Source: Azolla caroliniana (lineage: Eukaryota > Polypodiophyta). Taken from it: 64,000 nucleotides of DNA. The notes under the pieces are model-generated. The model worked only from the letters and a program-made list of their open reading frames with translations. It was not told the DNA's origin and did no database searches. The stretch lies in NCBI GenBank assembly GCA_043228905.1, contig JBHGNT010000015.1, positions 13,826,001-13,890,000 of the forward strand, written 5' to 3'. The position numbers and the translations under genes are program-made. This document shows positions 23,110 to 33,142 of this stretch, in pieces. The stretch's first letter is position 1; each line of letters opens with the position of its first letter.

Positions 23110-23797
23110 ACTAACATCTCCCAACTGTTCGGGAGGGAACCGAGTAGGAGTAATGCGAGTACCTCATCAGCGAGAGGTACTTCCAACGAGGTTGCTTGAT
23201 GTATTAGCCCCTAGAAGTCATTCATGTGCTCAGCCATACTGGAGTTGTCTTGGTACCAAAGCCTCACTAGCTTCAAGAATACCGAAACCCAATTAACGAC
23301 ATTCTTGTTCTAGAACATGATGCTAATCTTCTCCCAGAGTTCATGAGCCTTGCTCTCTTCATTGGAGTTGTTGTACAGACTCATGTAGATGAAGCACCGG
23401 ATGTATGCCATCATCTTCATGTGCATCACCTCACACACTGTGGCATCGATCTTGTCCGGTCTCTTGTCCCCGAACTGAACTAGCAACCAAAGATCTTTAA
23501 CCACAAGCATATCCCTCATCTTCGACTTCCACACTGAGTAGTTGGAGCTGGTGAGCTTGAACATGCTACCGAATGATTCTTCCATTTCCTGTGTTGTTCG
23601 CTCATATACCAGTTTGACAAGAATCATGGAATATTGCTCGGCCACAACCGAGTCTTGAATCACAGAAATGGGAATAAAAAAGAGAGTACATAGAACAATG
23701 ACACAAGATGTTTATGTGGAAAAAACCCTAATAGGGAAAAAACCACGGGAGCCCACAGACTCCAAACTATCACTATGAGGAGAAGGGGTACAATTAG
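23110..23797 (-). repeat. Right copy of the 687-bp duplication
   Basis: Repeats 16927-17613. The junction with the Copia-B 3' LTR overlaps by the word ACAAC, shared by the LTR end and the target just before 16927. The duplication carries a second truncated Copia-A gag (23310-23583) and then runs on into the intact 5' LTR. Confidence 0.9.
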
Positions 23798-24137
23798 AGA
23801 CTCGGAGGCAATGACCTCGAGCTCTATTTCTTCGCCCAACAGTGGTTACAACAAAGTATCACTCTGTCTCTCTCTCTCCCTCTCTCTCTGTCGCTCTCTC
23901 TCTATCAATTACAACAATACTTACAACAATATGACAACCCTTCTAAAGTGATTGCCCCAGGTCATATTTATACTTATATGAACTTAGGGCTATTTACAAA
24001 TATAGCCTCAATAGGCTTACTCAAAACATATTTACAGATATGTCTCTCTTTCCAGTTCTCACCGGGTCTCTTCCGGTTCTCATCGGGTCCTCTTCATTCA
24101 TCACCGGATCCCATACGGAGGGACCAATTTCCCAACA
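23615..24137 (-). repeat. Copia-A 5' LTR
   Basis: The full LTR of the minus-oriented element. The adjacent primer site on the minus strand reads TGGTATATGAGC (23600-23611), a mutated initiator-Met site. A CT-rich run lies near 23860-23904. Confidence 0.87.
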
Positions 24138-24142
24138 CAAGG

Positions 24143-25030
24143 TTCTTCACGAAGATCGGCTTATGGGGGGGGACCATATAACCTCGTACGGATTTGACCA
24201 AGAGATGAATGGAAGACCGTGTTTCGCACGAGATATGGGCACTTCGAGTATACGGTCATGCCGATCGGCCTCACTAATGCGCCAGTAGTCTTCCAGCACA
24301 TGGAAAATCATATATTCCGAGATCTCTTGGATATTTGTTTGATCAGCTATTTAGATGATCTACTGGTTTATTCGAAGACCCAAGAAGAGCATGATTCTCA
24401 TGTTCTGTTAGTACTAAAACGATTTCGAGAACATGGTCTTTATGCAAAACTAGAAAAATGTAGTTCCGAGTGCAACCAGGTGGAATTTTTGGGCTATGTC
24501 ATCTCCTCGGAAGGGTCCTCCATGGATCCAACTAAGGTCAAAATGGTGGTAGAGTGGCAAACTCCGCGTTTGTTGCGAGATGTGCAATGCTTTTTAGGCT
24601 TTGCCAATTTCTACCGCAAGTTTATACAGGATTACTCAAAGCTTGTTCTGCCTCTCACACAACTTACTAAGAAGGGACAATCGTTCGTTTGGTCTGAAGA
24701 AGCGGACATGGCTTTTGAGAATCTTAAGAAGGCATTTACATCGGCTCCTATTCTACCTCACATTGATCAGGAAAAATCATTCATCATGGAAGTAGACACG
24801 TCGGATTTCACATTGGCTAGCATTCTGTCACAACAAGGTAATGATGAAAATCTACATCCTATGGCTTTCCACTCACGCAAGTTTGACGCCGCTGAAATCA
24901 ACTATGAAATTCCTTATAAGGAGCTATTAGCAATAATGGACTCTTTTATGCAATGGAGGCATTTTCTTAGAGGGGTCCTCTCATCAAGTCACCGTATTCA
25001 GTGATCACAAAAACCTTGCCTACTTTTAGA
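24143..25030 (+). pseudogene. Gypsy-1 reverse transcriptase and RNase H, continued
   Basis: Resumes the RT cut at 12750. A frameshift lies near 24190. It then carries VFRTRYGHFEYTVMPIGLTN, the catalytic YLDDLLVYS (about 24350), VEFLGYVIS, FLGFANFYRKFI and the RNase H start FIMEVDTSDF. It stops at 25002-25004 by a frameshift inside the DHKNL-like region. Confidence 0.88.
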
Positions 25031-25038
25031 GTGCTCGT

Positions 25039-26300
25039 GTGTTAAATCGACGTCAAGCTCGGTGGGCCCAATTCCTCACGTGTTTCGACTTCAAAATTAC
25101 ATATCGTCTAGGGAAGCACCAAGGGAAGGTAGATGCATTATCACGGCGTTCATATCTAGCACCGCATCCCGGAAAGCCAGCTTTCGATAACCAAAAGCAA
25201 GTAATCTTGGGACCGGCACGACTGCAAGCAACACAGGTCTTCGGCGTGCCCTTGGATTCCCACGTTATCGATACCATACGTGAGCACTTGAAGAAAGATG
25301 CTTTCGCCCAAGCCATTCTAGCACAAATTGATCCCTCTCGAGCATCTTGTTCACAGTCGCAACAACCAGGTACGGACTATCGACAATTTGAATGTCATGA
25401 TAGATTACTATTCTTTAAGAAACTCTTGTATGTTCCTAATGGTTCTTGCTGCCTTCGAGTAGCCCAAAACTATCATGACACATATATAGTTGGGCATTTT
25501 GGTAGTACTAAGACATTAGATTTAGTACAACGATCATTCTGGTGGCCCTGTATGCGATAATTTGTCGAATATTTTGTTCGGACTTGTGATACATGTTGCA
25601 GAGCAAAAATGCCAAGGCATCATCCATATGGTTTATTAGAACCATTACCAATTCCAAGCAAGCCGTGACAATTCATTACTCTAGATTTCATCACAAATCT
25701 TCCAGTCTCTAAGGATTCAATGCGATTTTAACACTAGTAGATCGATATACGAAGATGACTCATTTCCTGCCATATACTAAGGAAATCTCCAGTGAAGAAA
25801 CCGCTGAAATTGTCATGCGTCGGCATCATGGCCTTCCTAATAATATCATCAGCGACCGTGGACCCCAGTTCATCTCGAAATTCTGGAAGCACCTTTTTAA
25901 AATGCTCAAGGGCACTTGTAACCTCTCCTCCGGCCACCATCCGTAAACTAATGGCCAAGCAGAACGAACAAATCAAACGTTGGAGTAGTATCTTCGGTGC
26001 TTTCTAAGCTATCATCAGGATGACTGGGCAAATATTCTCCACTTTGCCGAATTTGCCTATAATAACTTTGTCCACTCATCGACTAAAGTTACGCCATTTT
26101 ATGCTTATACGGGTTGTCATCCCCGGTGGTGTGTATTTGAAACCCTAGAGTTACCCACAAATCCTTATGTAGAGGATCGTTTGGAGCGGTTACGCAAGAT
26201 ACAAGCAGATTTATCTACTCATCTACAACAAGCTCAACAAACACAGAAGGTTTATGCTGATCGTCATCCGCTTCCATCCAATTTTAACATTGGAGATCGG
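25039..26300 (+). pseudogene. Gypsy-1 RNase H end and integrase, broken
   Basis: Words: RRQARWAQFLTCFDFKITY, GKVDALSRR, then the integrase zinc domain (HDTYIVGHFG, DTCCRAK). Core remnants follow, around the first Asp (near 25680), ISDRGPQF (near 25850) and a NGQAERTNQ-like stretch (near 25955). At least three stops or frameshifts interrupt it. Confidence 0.82.
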
Positions 26301-26348
26301 GTATGGCTACTACGATGACACATCAAGACTACTCTCCCATGCAAGAAG

Positions 26349-26760
26349 TTGGATTATTGGCGATTACGTCCTTTCCGCATTATCAGAAAGATTAATGATG
26401 TCGCTTTTTGTCTCGATCTACCCCCGCAACTTCACATACATCCGGTGTTTCATAGTTCTCTCCTCAAACCTTATCAAGACAACACCATCCCAGGACGTAT
26501 TCCACAACTTCCACCCCCGATCGAACTTGAAGATGAACTTGAGTACGAGGTTGCCGCCGTCCTCGATTCCAAGATAGTTCGCAACAAGCTCTACTATTTA
26601 GTCTATTCGCTAGGATATAGTCCTAGCGAGCATACTTGGGAACCAATAGAAAATGTGGCCAACGCCCGTGCTCTTCTTGAAGACTTCCATCGTCAATATC
26701 CATATAAACCGGATCCTCAATCCAAAATGACTCGTGACACTCGTCATTTTAAAGGGGGAA
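26349..26760 (+). pseudogene. Gypsy-1 integrase C-terminus with chromodomain
   Basis: The frame contains IHPVFHSSLLKPYQ (the integrase C-terminal GPY/F-side motif) and then a chromodomain at about 26535-26712: VLDSKIVRNKLYYLVYSLGY followed by SEHTWEPIENV. The aromatic positions of a methyl-lysine cage (Y, W) appear present. The end is joined to a purine tract AAAGGGGGAATAG. A terminal chromodomain defines chromoviruses and is thought to guide integration to marked chromatin. Confidence 0.87.
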
Positions 26761-26763
26761 TAG

Positions 26764-27052
26764 TGTCATGATATGGCAAGACTCGAACCCATGACCTTAT
26801 GTTACATGGGTCGAGCTCTTGACCATTACACTATCTATTATAATAAAATATTATTTTTATTTAAGTTGTACTATAGAAAAGTAATGTATATTCTAGTTTT
26901 CTCTAGAACATTCTAGAAGCTTCAGGACTATTCCTGAGAACACTATAAGAGGAGGCACAAGGCATTATTTCGAACCAAATCGGTTCAGCGCCAGTCTTAA
27001 GCCTCCTAGCCTTCCTTGTATATTCTTCTCACATAATATATCGTTGTCATCA

Positions 27053-27084
<32 letters not shown>

Positions 27085-27178
27085 CTTCTCTCGAGTGTTC
27101 TACACCCTCTATTCCTCTTAGTACTAATATTCCTCTCTTAGTACTAATTTCTTCTCTGTCTCAGTACTATTCCTGACA
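26764..27178 (+). repeat. Gypsy-1 3' LTR
   Basis: 415 bp, TGTCATGATATGG to CCTGACA. The box is altered to CTATAAGAG and the priming 12-mer ends in G instead of A (26977-26988). It therefore diverged after insertion. A (CT)n run lies at 27056-27083. Confidence 0.92.
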
Positions 27179-27183
27179 TTAGT

Positions 27184-27727
27184 GGGGCATCAATATTGGA
27201 TTTATATGAGTATATGGTGGCTCATCCATTCACTTTCGTTCGATTTATGTTTGAGCATGTACAACCTAAGTTGGACTGAAATGGTGGCATACTTTATAGA
27301 GAAAGTAGGAATTAAGCTTGAAAACATGACGATTAAAGCTAATTGATGGAATCTCATTAATTCTGAAAGGGATGTCAAATATGCAAGGTCTTTGATGGTT
27401 AATCATTTGTTGACATCTTGGTGAAATATGTTGGATTTTGTGCAATGACATCGTCCACAAGAAAGGGGATGTGCCAATTCATTACAAATGGAGGTTTTGG
27501 TGACATAAAGGTTGTTGAGGTGGGAAGGTAAATGTTTTCTTTACCTTCAATTTAATACAATGGCTAGATTGGGTTTGGTAACAGTCAAGGATGCTATGTT
27601 GGTGCAACGAAGAAGATTAATGGCCTTTTAAACATAATAAGATCAACATTTCGTATTCCAAAAGGTTCTATCTTTATTTGGGATAAGTTGCAAGAATTTA
27701 TTATCTTTGAATGAGTCAATTCCTAAT
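27184..27727 (+). pseudogene. LINE-P middle segment
   Basis: Continues the LINE cut at 8822 by Gypsy-1. Decayed codons resemble LDLYEYMVAHPFTFVRFMFEH and the following RT C-terminal domain. Its end at 27727 is the Copia-C insertion site, and it resumes at 33143. Confidence 0.7.
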
Positions 27728-28388
27728 TGTTAGAAATTGACGCTTCCAAAACCTTCTCCTCCCGGCCACAACCGAGGAAACACGAATCAATGCAGCAGTA
27801 AATCGAAAACACAGAGAGAGACTCGAATGCACAGGGTTTAGCGTGGAAAACCCTAGACGGGAAAAACCACGGGAGTGCAAGACTCCAACTATCACTATAC
27901 GCAGGGAATGTACAATGGCGAGCTGCAAGGCGACGACCTTGAGCTCGCTGTCCTCGCCACAGGCGGCGGTATTACACAGAGGCGTCGACCTCTTCCTTTC
28001 TCTCTCTCTCACTCTCTCTCTCGGCTGCTCTCACTTCGCTCCCTCTAACTGGAAAACAGAAAAATGAGCAACAACCACAAAACTGTTTGCCCTAAGTCAT
28101 ATTTATACACATATGACTTTCAGGCTATTTACAAATATAGCCTCAAGGGCCCTTGGCAAACATATTCACAAATATGTCCCCGCATCCGGATCTCTCTCCG
28201 GGTGCATTCGTCATCCGGCTCCGTAGCCGGGGTCTTCATCATCCGGATCCGGAACCGGGTCTTCATCATCCGGATCCGGAACCGGGTCTTCATCATCCGG
28301 CTCCGATACCGGGTACTCCTCATTCGGGTCTTCATTCCCGATTCCCGGACATCCGACCATCCCATCCGGAGGGACCGTAATCCCAACA
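27728..28388 (-). repeat. Copia-C 3' LTR
   Basis: 661 bp. Contains three copies of a 27-bp 'catcatccgg...' unit near 28225-28310, against two in the 5' LTR. A TATAAATA box lies on the sense strand near 28105. Confidence 0.92.
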
Positions 28389-28398
28389 AACTCCCCCT

Positions 28399-31300
28399 TC
28401 ACTTCGGCATGGGATGTCTTTCCAGTCCGACCCTCTTCCGGCACGCTTCCAGCTTGTCGGGTGTGAGCACTTTGGTCAGCATATCTGACCCATTCTCGTC
28501 CGTGTGGATCTTCGTCAGCACAAACTCCTGGTCTTCTATCCTTTCCCGGATCCAGTGATATCTTCGCTGGATGTGCTTCGTCCGGGAGTGATAGGCCGCG
28601 TTCTTCGCAAGGTGGATGGCACTCTGACTGTCGCAGTAGAGTCGGTACTCCTCTTGCCGGATACCGAGCTCTCTAATGAAGCCCTTCATCCATATTATTT
28701 CCTTGCCGGCTTCAACAGCTGCCATGTACTCCGCCTCCGTGGTTGACAACGCAACCGTCTTCTGCAGCCTCGACTGCCACGAAACAGCTCCCCCTGCATA
28801 CGTCATCACATACCCTGATGTGGACCGGCTGGTATCTGCATCAGCCAACATATCCGAATCGGTAAAGCCGTCGAGTTCGGGCTTACCGGAGCCGAATCGG
28901 AGGCACACGTTTGCCGTGCCCTTCAGGTATCGGAGTATCCACTTGGCCGCGTTCCAGTGCTCTTTGCCGGGATTGCTCATGTACCGGCTCACCACTCCGA
29001 CTGCATATCCTATGTCCGGTCTTGTACACACCATTGCGTACATCAAGCTTCCGACGGCAGAGGCATATGGTACTTTCATCATGTCCTCCTTCTCAGCCTT
29101 TGTCTTGGGGCTTTGCTTGCTGGACAACTTGCAGTTTGCCGGGAGGGTTGACCCGACCGGTCTTGCTTCCGACATGTTGAACCGGTGAAGCACCTTTGTC
29201 ACGTACTTCTCCTGTGACAGCCACAACTGCTTCTTCTTCCGGTCCCGGATGATGTGCATCCCTAGTATTTGCCTCGCCAGACCCAGGTCCTTCATTGAGA
29301 AGGTTCGGTGAAGCGCTTTCTTCAGCATCCGTATCTTGACCTGGTCCCGTCCGACGATCAACATGTCGTCCACGTACAGGAGGAGTATTAGAAAGTCTCC
29401 TCCTTCGAACTTCTTCACAAACACGCAGTGATCGGACTGTGTTTTGTGGTACCCTTCGTCGGTCATGAAAGAGTCGAACTTCCGGTACCATTGCCGTGGA
29501 GCCTGCTTCAGTCCGTAAAGGCTCTTCTTCAACCGGCATACCAGGTGCTCCTTCCCTTTCTTCTCAAATCCTTCCGGTTGCTGCATGTAGATCTCTTCTT
29601 CGAGGTCACCGTGAAGGAATGCCGTCTTCACGTCCATCTGTTTTACCTCGAGGTCCATGCTTGCCGCTATGCTCAGCACTGTCCGGATGGAGGTCATCTT
29701 CACTACCGGGGCAAATATCTCGTCGAAGTCGACGCCCTTCTTCTGCTGGAACCCCTTCACCACGATCCTGGCTTTGTATCTCGGGGGGTTTCCGGCATCT
29801 CCCGGTTTGAGCTTGAACACCCACTTGTTTCGAAGTGCCCGCTTTCCTTTCGGCAACTCCACAAGTTCATATGTGTGGTTCTCATGCAGGGAATCCATCT
29901 CCTCCTGCATGGCACTTAACCACCTGCGGCTATGGGTGTCAAGCTTTGCTTCTTCAAAACTCTCCGGCTCCCCCTCGTCGGTTAGCAGCACGTGCTCTGG
30001 TTCCGGAAATCTCCGGGGGGCCCTTCTCTCTCTTAGAGGATATCTCCGTTCCGGAGCTTCGGTAACCGGCTCCTCCGTTTCCTCTTCATCCGAATCCATT
30101 TCGGGATCGGGGCCGGTTCCGGTATCAGTTTCATCTTCCTCGGCCTGTTCTGTATCTTCACCGTCTTCGGCCGGATCCTCGAGTGCTAACCGGTCCCTTG
30201 CCGGTCGGGACTGCTCCTCGTAGAGTTGATCCTCACCGGTCGACTTGGAGCTCTTCATCTTCTTCTCCGACTCCCAGTCGGCGAGTGTCTTGTCCTCCAT
30301 GAAGATGATATCACGACTCCGGAATATCTTCTTGTCGACCGGGTCCCATACTCGGTAGCCGAACTCGTCATCGCCGTAACCGAGGAATATGCATGGCCGG
30401 GTCTTTGGATCTAGCTTTCCTCTCCGGTCCTTTGCCACATGCACATATGCGAGACACCCGAACACCTTCAGATGCCGGTAGGATACTTCCCTACTGGTCC
30501 ACACTCTCTGCGGCGTGTCTCCGTCCAAAGGTACTGAGGGTGATCTGTTTATCACGTATGTCGCCATCGACATTGCCTCAGCCCAAAACCCCTTGGGTAA
30601 TTTCGCATGCGCCAGCATACTCCGGACCCTCTCCATTATGGTCCGGTTCATCCTCTCGGCCAGCCCATTCAGTTCCGGCGTCTTCGGCACGGTAAACTCG
30701 AGCCGGATTCCCTTCGAGCGACAGTACTCCTCGAACTGCCCCCGGTATTCCCCTCCGTTATCCGCTCGTATCGCTTTCAGCTTCTTGCCGGATTCCCTTT
30801 CCACTCTCGCGTGGAGTTCTTTGAAGACACACAACACTTGGTCCTTTTTTTTCAACGGTGCCGTCCACAGCTTCCGGCTGTGGTCATCAATGAATGTCAC
30901 GAAGTACTGGGCTCCGCCATGTGACTTCGTTTCTACTTGACACACGTCAGTGTGCACCAACTCCAATGGTGCGCTACGTCTCGTCGGTGGCCTTGAGTGG
31001 AAGGAGGTTCGGTTCTGCTTACCGGCCAGGCAATCGGTGCACTTCTCCAGGTGCACATGCTTCACTGGAATAAGGTTGTCTTCTGCAAGCCTCTTCATCC
31101 CCTTCTCACTCATGTGGCACAGTCTCTTGTGCCACAGCTCACCGGCAGTGTCGGCTGCCACGTTCAACTCCTCCGGACACAACCAGGCATTCATAAGGTA
31201 CAATGTGTTGACTTTCCGGGCCCGAGCCACTATCAGGCTCCCCTTGCTGAACTTCATTACGCAGTTCCGGATGCTACCTGTGTAGCCTTCATCGTCTAGC

Positions 31301-32472
31301 CTCCCGGCCGAAATCAGGTTCAATCGAACCTCCGAAACGTGTCGGACATCCTTCAACAACATTTTGCATCCGGTCGAGGTTGTCAACCACACGTCTCCTA
31401 TGCCGGCAATCCGGCACGTACCTTCATTTCCCATCCGAACACAGCCATGCTCACCGGCTGTGTAGGATGAGAAGTATCTTCTTTCCGGGGTCAGGTGGAA
31501 CGACGCTCCGGAATCGACCACCCAGGTAGTCTCATCGCCGGCAATGTTTAGTTCACCTTCTTCGGTGATGAGCATGATCTCCTCTTCACTTGCCGCGAGT
31601 GCCGTCGTTCCTTTCCGGTCCTGCCCTCGCCGATCCGAACCATTCCGGTCCGTGGCTCCCCGGTAAGCACCGTTTCGTTCCGAAGACTTCTTCGAATCGG
31701 TGTCGTCGGCTCCGTTGTCTTTTCGGTAATGCCGACAATTCTTTCGGAAGTGCCCCGGCTTCCCACAGTGGAAGCATGTGGGCCTTCCTCTTGACTGCGA
31801 CCGGGTCCCCGACTTCTCCCGTCTTTGCGGACTCCGGTTCCGTTGTCTTCCCCGATCCGATTCGGTAAGCAGCATCTTCGGATCGGAGGCCGGTTCTTTA
31901 TCTCTCCGACGCGCTTCTTCGTTCAAAATGCTTGTCTTTACCGTTTGTAGGGACAAGTTATCTTCGGTGCAGGAGGTGCTGAGAGTCACCACCAAGTTCT
32001 CCCAGCTTGCCGGCAATGTACACATCAGGATGATGGCTTGCATTGCATCCTCCAACGGGAACTTCATTGCCGCAAGCTGGTTCACGAATCCCATGAACGT
32101 GCTTATGTGTTCCACCATACTCTCGCCGTCCTGGTACTTGAGGTTCACTATCTTCCTCATCAGGGAGGTCCGGTTCAACGCATTCTTCCTCTCGTAGAGG
32201 CCCGACAGCTTCTGCCACATCTCATATGCGTTGGTGTCGTTCGCCACATGTTGTAGAACGCTCACGTCGACGTATTGCCGAATGGTTGCAACGGCTTTCC
32301 GGTTCAGAAGCCTCCATTCCGTCTCAAGTACCCCCTTGGGTATTTCCGACCTGTCGATCGGTTCATACAGGTCCCGAACAATGAGCAGATCCTCCATCTT
32401 TATCTTCCAGTCGGCGTAGTTCTGCGCATTCAGCACCATCATCCCCGGCTGCCCGCTGCTGCCGCCTTCCAT
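28399..32472 (-). CDS. Copia-C Gag-Pol polyprotein, 1357 aa
   Basis: Open from the first ATG after the primer site (32472; MEGGSSGQPG) to TGA at 28399. Order: Gag, zinc knuckle CFHCGKPGHFRKNC (~231), protease WVVDSGASFHLTP (~315-327), integrase zinc domain (~440-475), core with VHTDVCQVE, RADNGGEYRG and NGLAERMNRT (~505-610), an acidic spacer rich in Glu/Asp (~760-850), RT with LLYVDDMLIVG (~1030-1040), and RNase H with GFTDSDMLADADTS, TTEAEYMA and YCDSQSA (~1200-1285). Integrase has PELNG where PEQNG is usual. It shares its architecture and many words with broken Copia-A. All key catalytic words are present, so it may be functional. Confidence 0.95.
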   Translation of the reverse strand: MEGGSSGQPGMMVLNAQNYADWKIKMEDLLIVRDLYEPIDRSEIPKGVLETEWRLLNRKAVATIRQYVDVSVLQHVANDTNAYEMWQKLSGLYERKNALNRTSLMRKIVNLKYQDGESMVEHISTFMGFVNQLAAMKFPLEDAMQAIILMCTLPASWENLVVTLSTSCTEDNLSLQTVKTSILNEEARRRDKEPASDPKMLLTESDRGRQRNRSPQRREKSGTRSQSRGRPTCFHCGKPGHFRKNCRHYRKDNGADDTDSKKSSERNGAYRGATDRNGSDRRGQDRKGTTALAASEEEIMLITEEGELNIAGDETTWVVDSGASFHLTPERRYFSSYTAGEHGCVRMGNEGTCRIAGIGDVWLTTSTGCKMLLKDVRHVSEVRLNLISAGRLDDEGYTGSIRNCVMKFSKGSLIVARARKVNTLYLMNAWLCPEELNVAADTAGELWHKRLCHMSEKGMKRLAEDNLIPVKHVHLEKCTDCLAGKQNRTSFHSRPPTRRSAPLELVHTDVCQVETKSHGGAQYFVTFIDDHSRKLWTAPLKKKDQVLCVFKELHARVERESGKKLKAIRADNGGEYRGQFEEYCRSKGIRLEFTVPKTPELNGLAERMNRTIMERVRSMLAHAKLPKGFWAEAMSMATYVINRSPSVPLDGDTPQRVWTSREVSYRHLKVFGCLAYVHVAKDRRGKLDPKTRPCIFLGYGDDEFGYRVWDPVDKKIFRSRDIIFMEDKTLADWESEKKMKSSKSTGEDQLYEEQSRPARDRLALEDPAEDGEDTEQAEEDETDTGTGPDPEMDSDEEETEEPVTEAPERRYPLRERRAPRRFPEPEHVLLTDEGEPESFEEAKLDTHSRRWLSAMQEEMDSLHENHTYELVELPKGKRALRNKWVFKLKPGDAGNPPRYKARIVVKGFQQKKGVDFDEIFAPVVKMTSIRTVLSIAASMDLEVKQMDVKTAFLHGDLEEEIYMQQPEGFEKKGKEHLVCRLKKSLYGLKQAPRQWYRKFDSFMTDEGYHKTQSDHCVFVKKFEGGDFLILLLYVDDMLIVGRDQVKIRMLKKALHRTFSMKDLGLARQILGMHIIRDRKKKQLWLSQEKYVTKVLHRFNMSEARPVGSTLPANCKLSSKQSPKTKAEKEDMMKVPYASAVGSLMYAMVCTRPDIGYAVGVVSRYMSNPGKEHWNAAKWILRYLKGTANVCLRFGSGKPELDGFTDSDMLADADTSRSTSGYVMTYAGGAVSWQSRLQKTVALSTTEAEYMAAVEAGKEIIWMKGFIRELGIRQEEYRLYCDSQSAIHLAKNAAYHSRTKHIQRRYHWIRERIEDQEFVLTKIHTDENGSDMLTKVLTPDKLEACRKRVGLERHPMPK

Positions 32473-32503
32473 TTTCTGCACTGCAGTCGCTCTGATACCA
32501 GAT

Positions 32504-33137
32504 TGTTAGAAATTGACGCTTCCAAAACCTTCTCCTCCCGGCCACAACCGAGGAAACACGAATCAATGTAGCAGTAAATCGAAAACACAGAGAGAGACTT
32601 GAATGCACAGGGTTTAGCGTGGAAAACCCTAGACGGGAAAAACCACGGGAGTGTAAGACTCCAACTATCACTATACGCAGGGAATGTACAATGGCGAGCT
32701 GCAAGGCGACGACCTTGAGCTCGCTGTCCTCGCCACAGGCGGCGGTATTACACAGAGGCGTCAACCTCTTCCTTTCTCTCTCTCTCACTCTCTCTCTCGG
32801 CTGCTCTCACTTCGCTCCCTCTAAGTGGAAAATAGAAAAATGAGCAACAACCACAAAACTGTTTGCCCTAAGTCATATTTATACACATATAACTTTCGGG
32901 CTATTTACAAATATAGCCTCAAGGGCCCTTGGCAAACATATTCACAAATATGTCCCCGCATCCGGATCTCTCTCCGGGTGCATTCGTCATCCGGCTCCGT
33001 AGCCGGGGTCTTCATCATCCGGATCCGGAACCGGGTCTTCATCATCCGGCTCCGATACCGGGTACTCCTCATTCGGGTCTTCATTCCCGATTCCCGGACA
33101 TCCGACCATCCCATCCGGAGGGACCGTAATCCCAACA
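32504..33137 (-). repeat. Copia-C 5' LTR
   Basis: 634 bp, plus-strand ends TGTTAGAAATTG and TAATCCCAACA. Its duplicated copy at 39401-40034 appears identical. Confidence 0.93.
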
Positions 33138-33142
33138 CTAAT

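Larger units (their letters stand above)
12751..24137 (-). mobile_element. Copia-A: degenerate Ty1/Copia element, host of Copia-B
   Basis: Minus-oriented element with 3' LTR 12751-13316, broken polyprotein 13317-17402, and full 5' LTR 23615-24137. TSD CAAGG is perfect (12746-12750 and 24138-24142) and lies in the Gypsy-1 RT gene. Copia-B plus a duplicated 687-bp piece of gag/LTR lies between 17431 and 23614. The two full LTRs differ at many transition sites, so it is older than Copia-B. Confidence 0.88.
8823..27178 (+). mobile_element. Gypsy-1: Ty3/Gypsy chromovirus with chromodomain, nested insertions
   Basis: Order: 5' LTR 8823-9243, self-complementary primer site, gag, protease, RT, RNase H, integrase, chromodomain, purine tract, 3' LTR 26764-27178. 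The flanks TTGGT (8818-8822) and TTAGT (27179-27183) are a one-mismatch target duplication. The coding region is broken by frameshifts and stops, and by two insertions (10098-11374 and 12751-24137). It is inactive by itself. Confidence 0.9.
27728..33137 (-). mobile_element. Copia-C: apparently complete Ty1/Copia element
   Basis: Minus orientation. LTRs 27728-28388 (3') and 32504-33137 (5'); perfect TSD CTAAT (27723-27727 and 33138-33142). Primer site TGGTATCAGAGC on the minus strand at 32489-32500. A 1357-codon open polyprotein and a purine tract GAAGTGAAGGGGGAGTT before the 3' LTR complete it. The LTRs differ by a 27-bp repeat unit and about eight substitutions that I can see, so it is older than Copia-B. 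Confidence 0.93.

Noticed and set aside
28676-29919. Long plus-strand frames across Copia-C (also 35726-37120)
   Set aside because: Antisense shadows of the minus-strand polyprotein; no independent motif.
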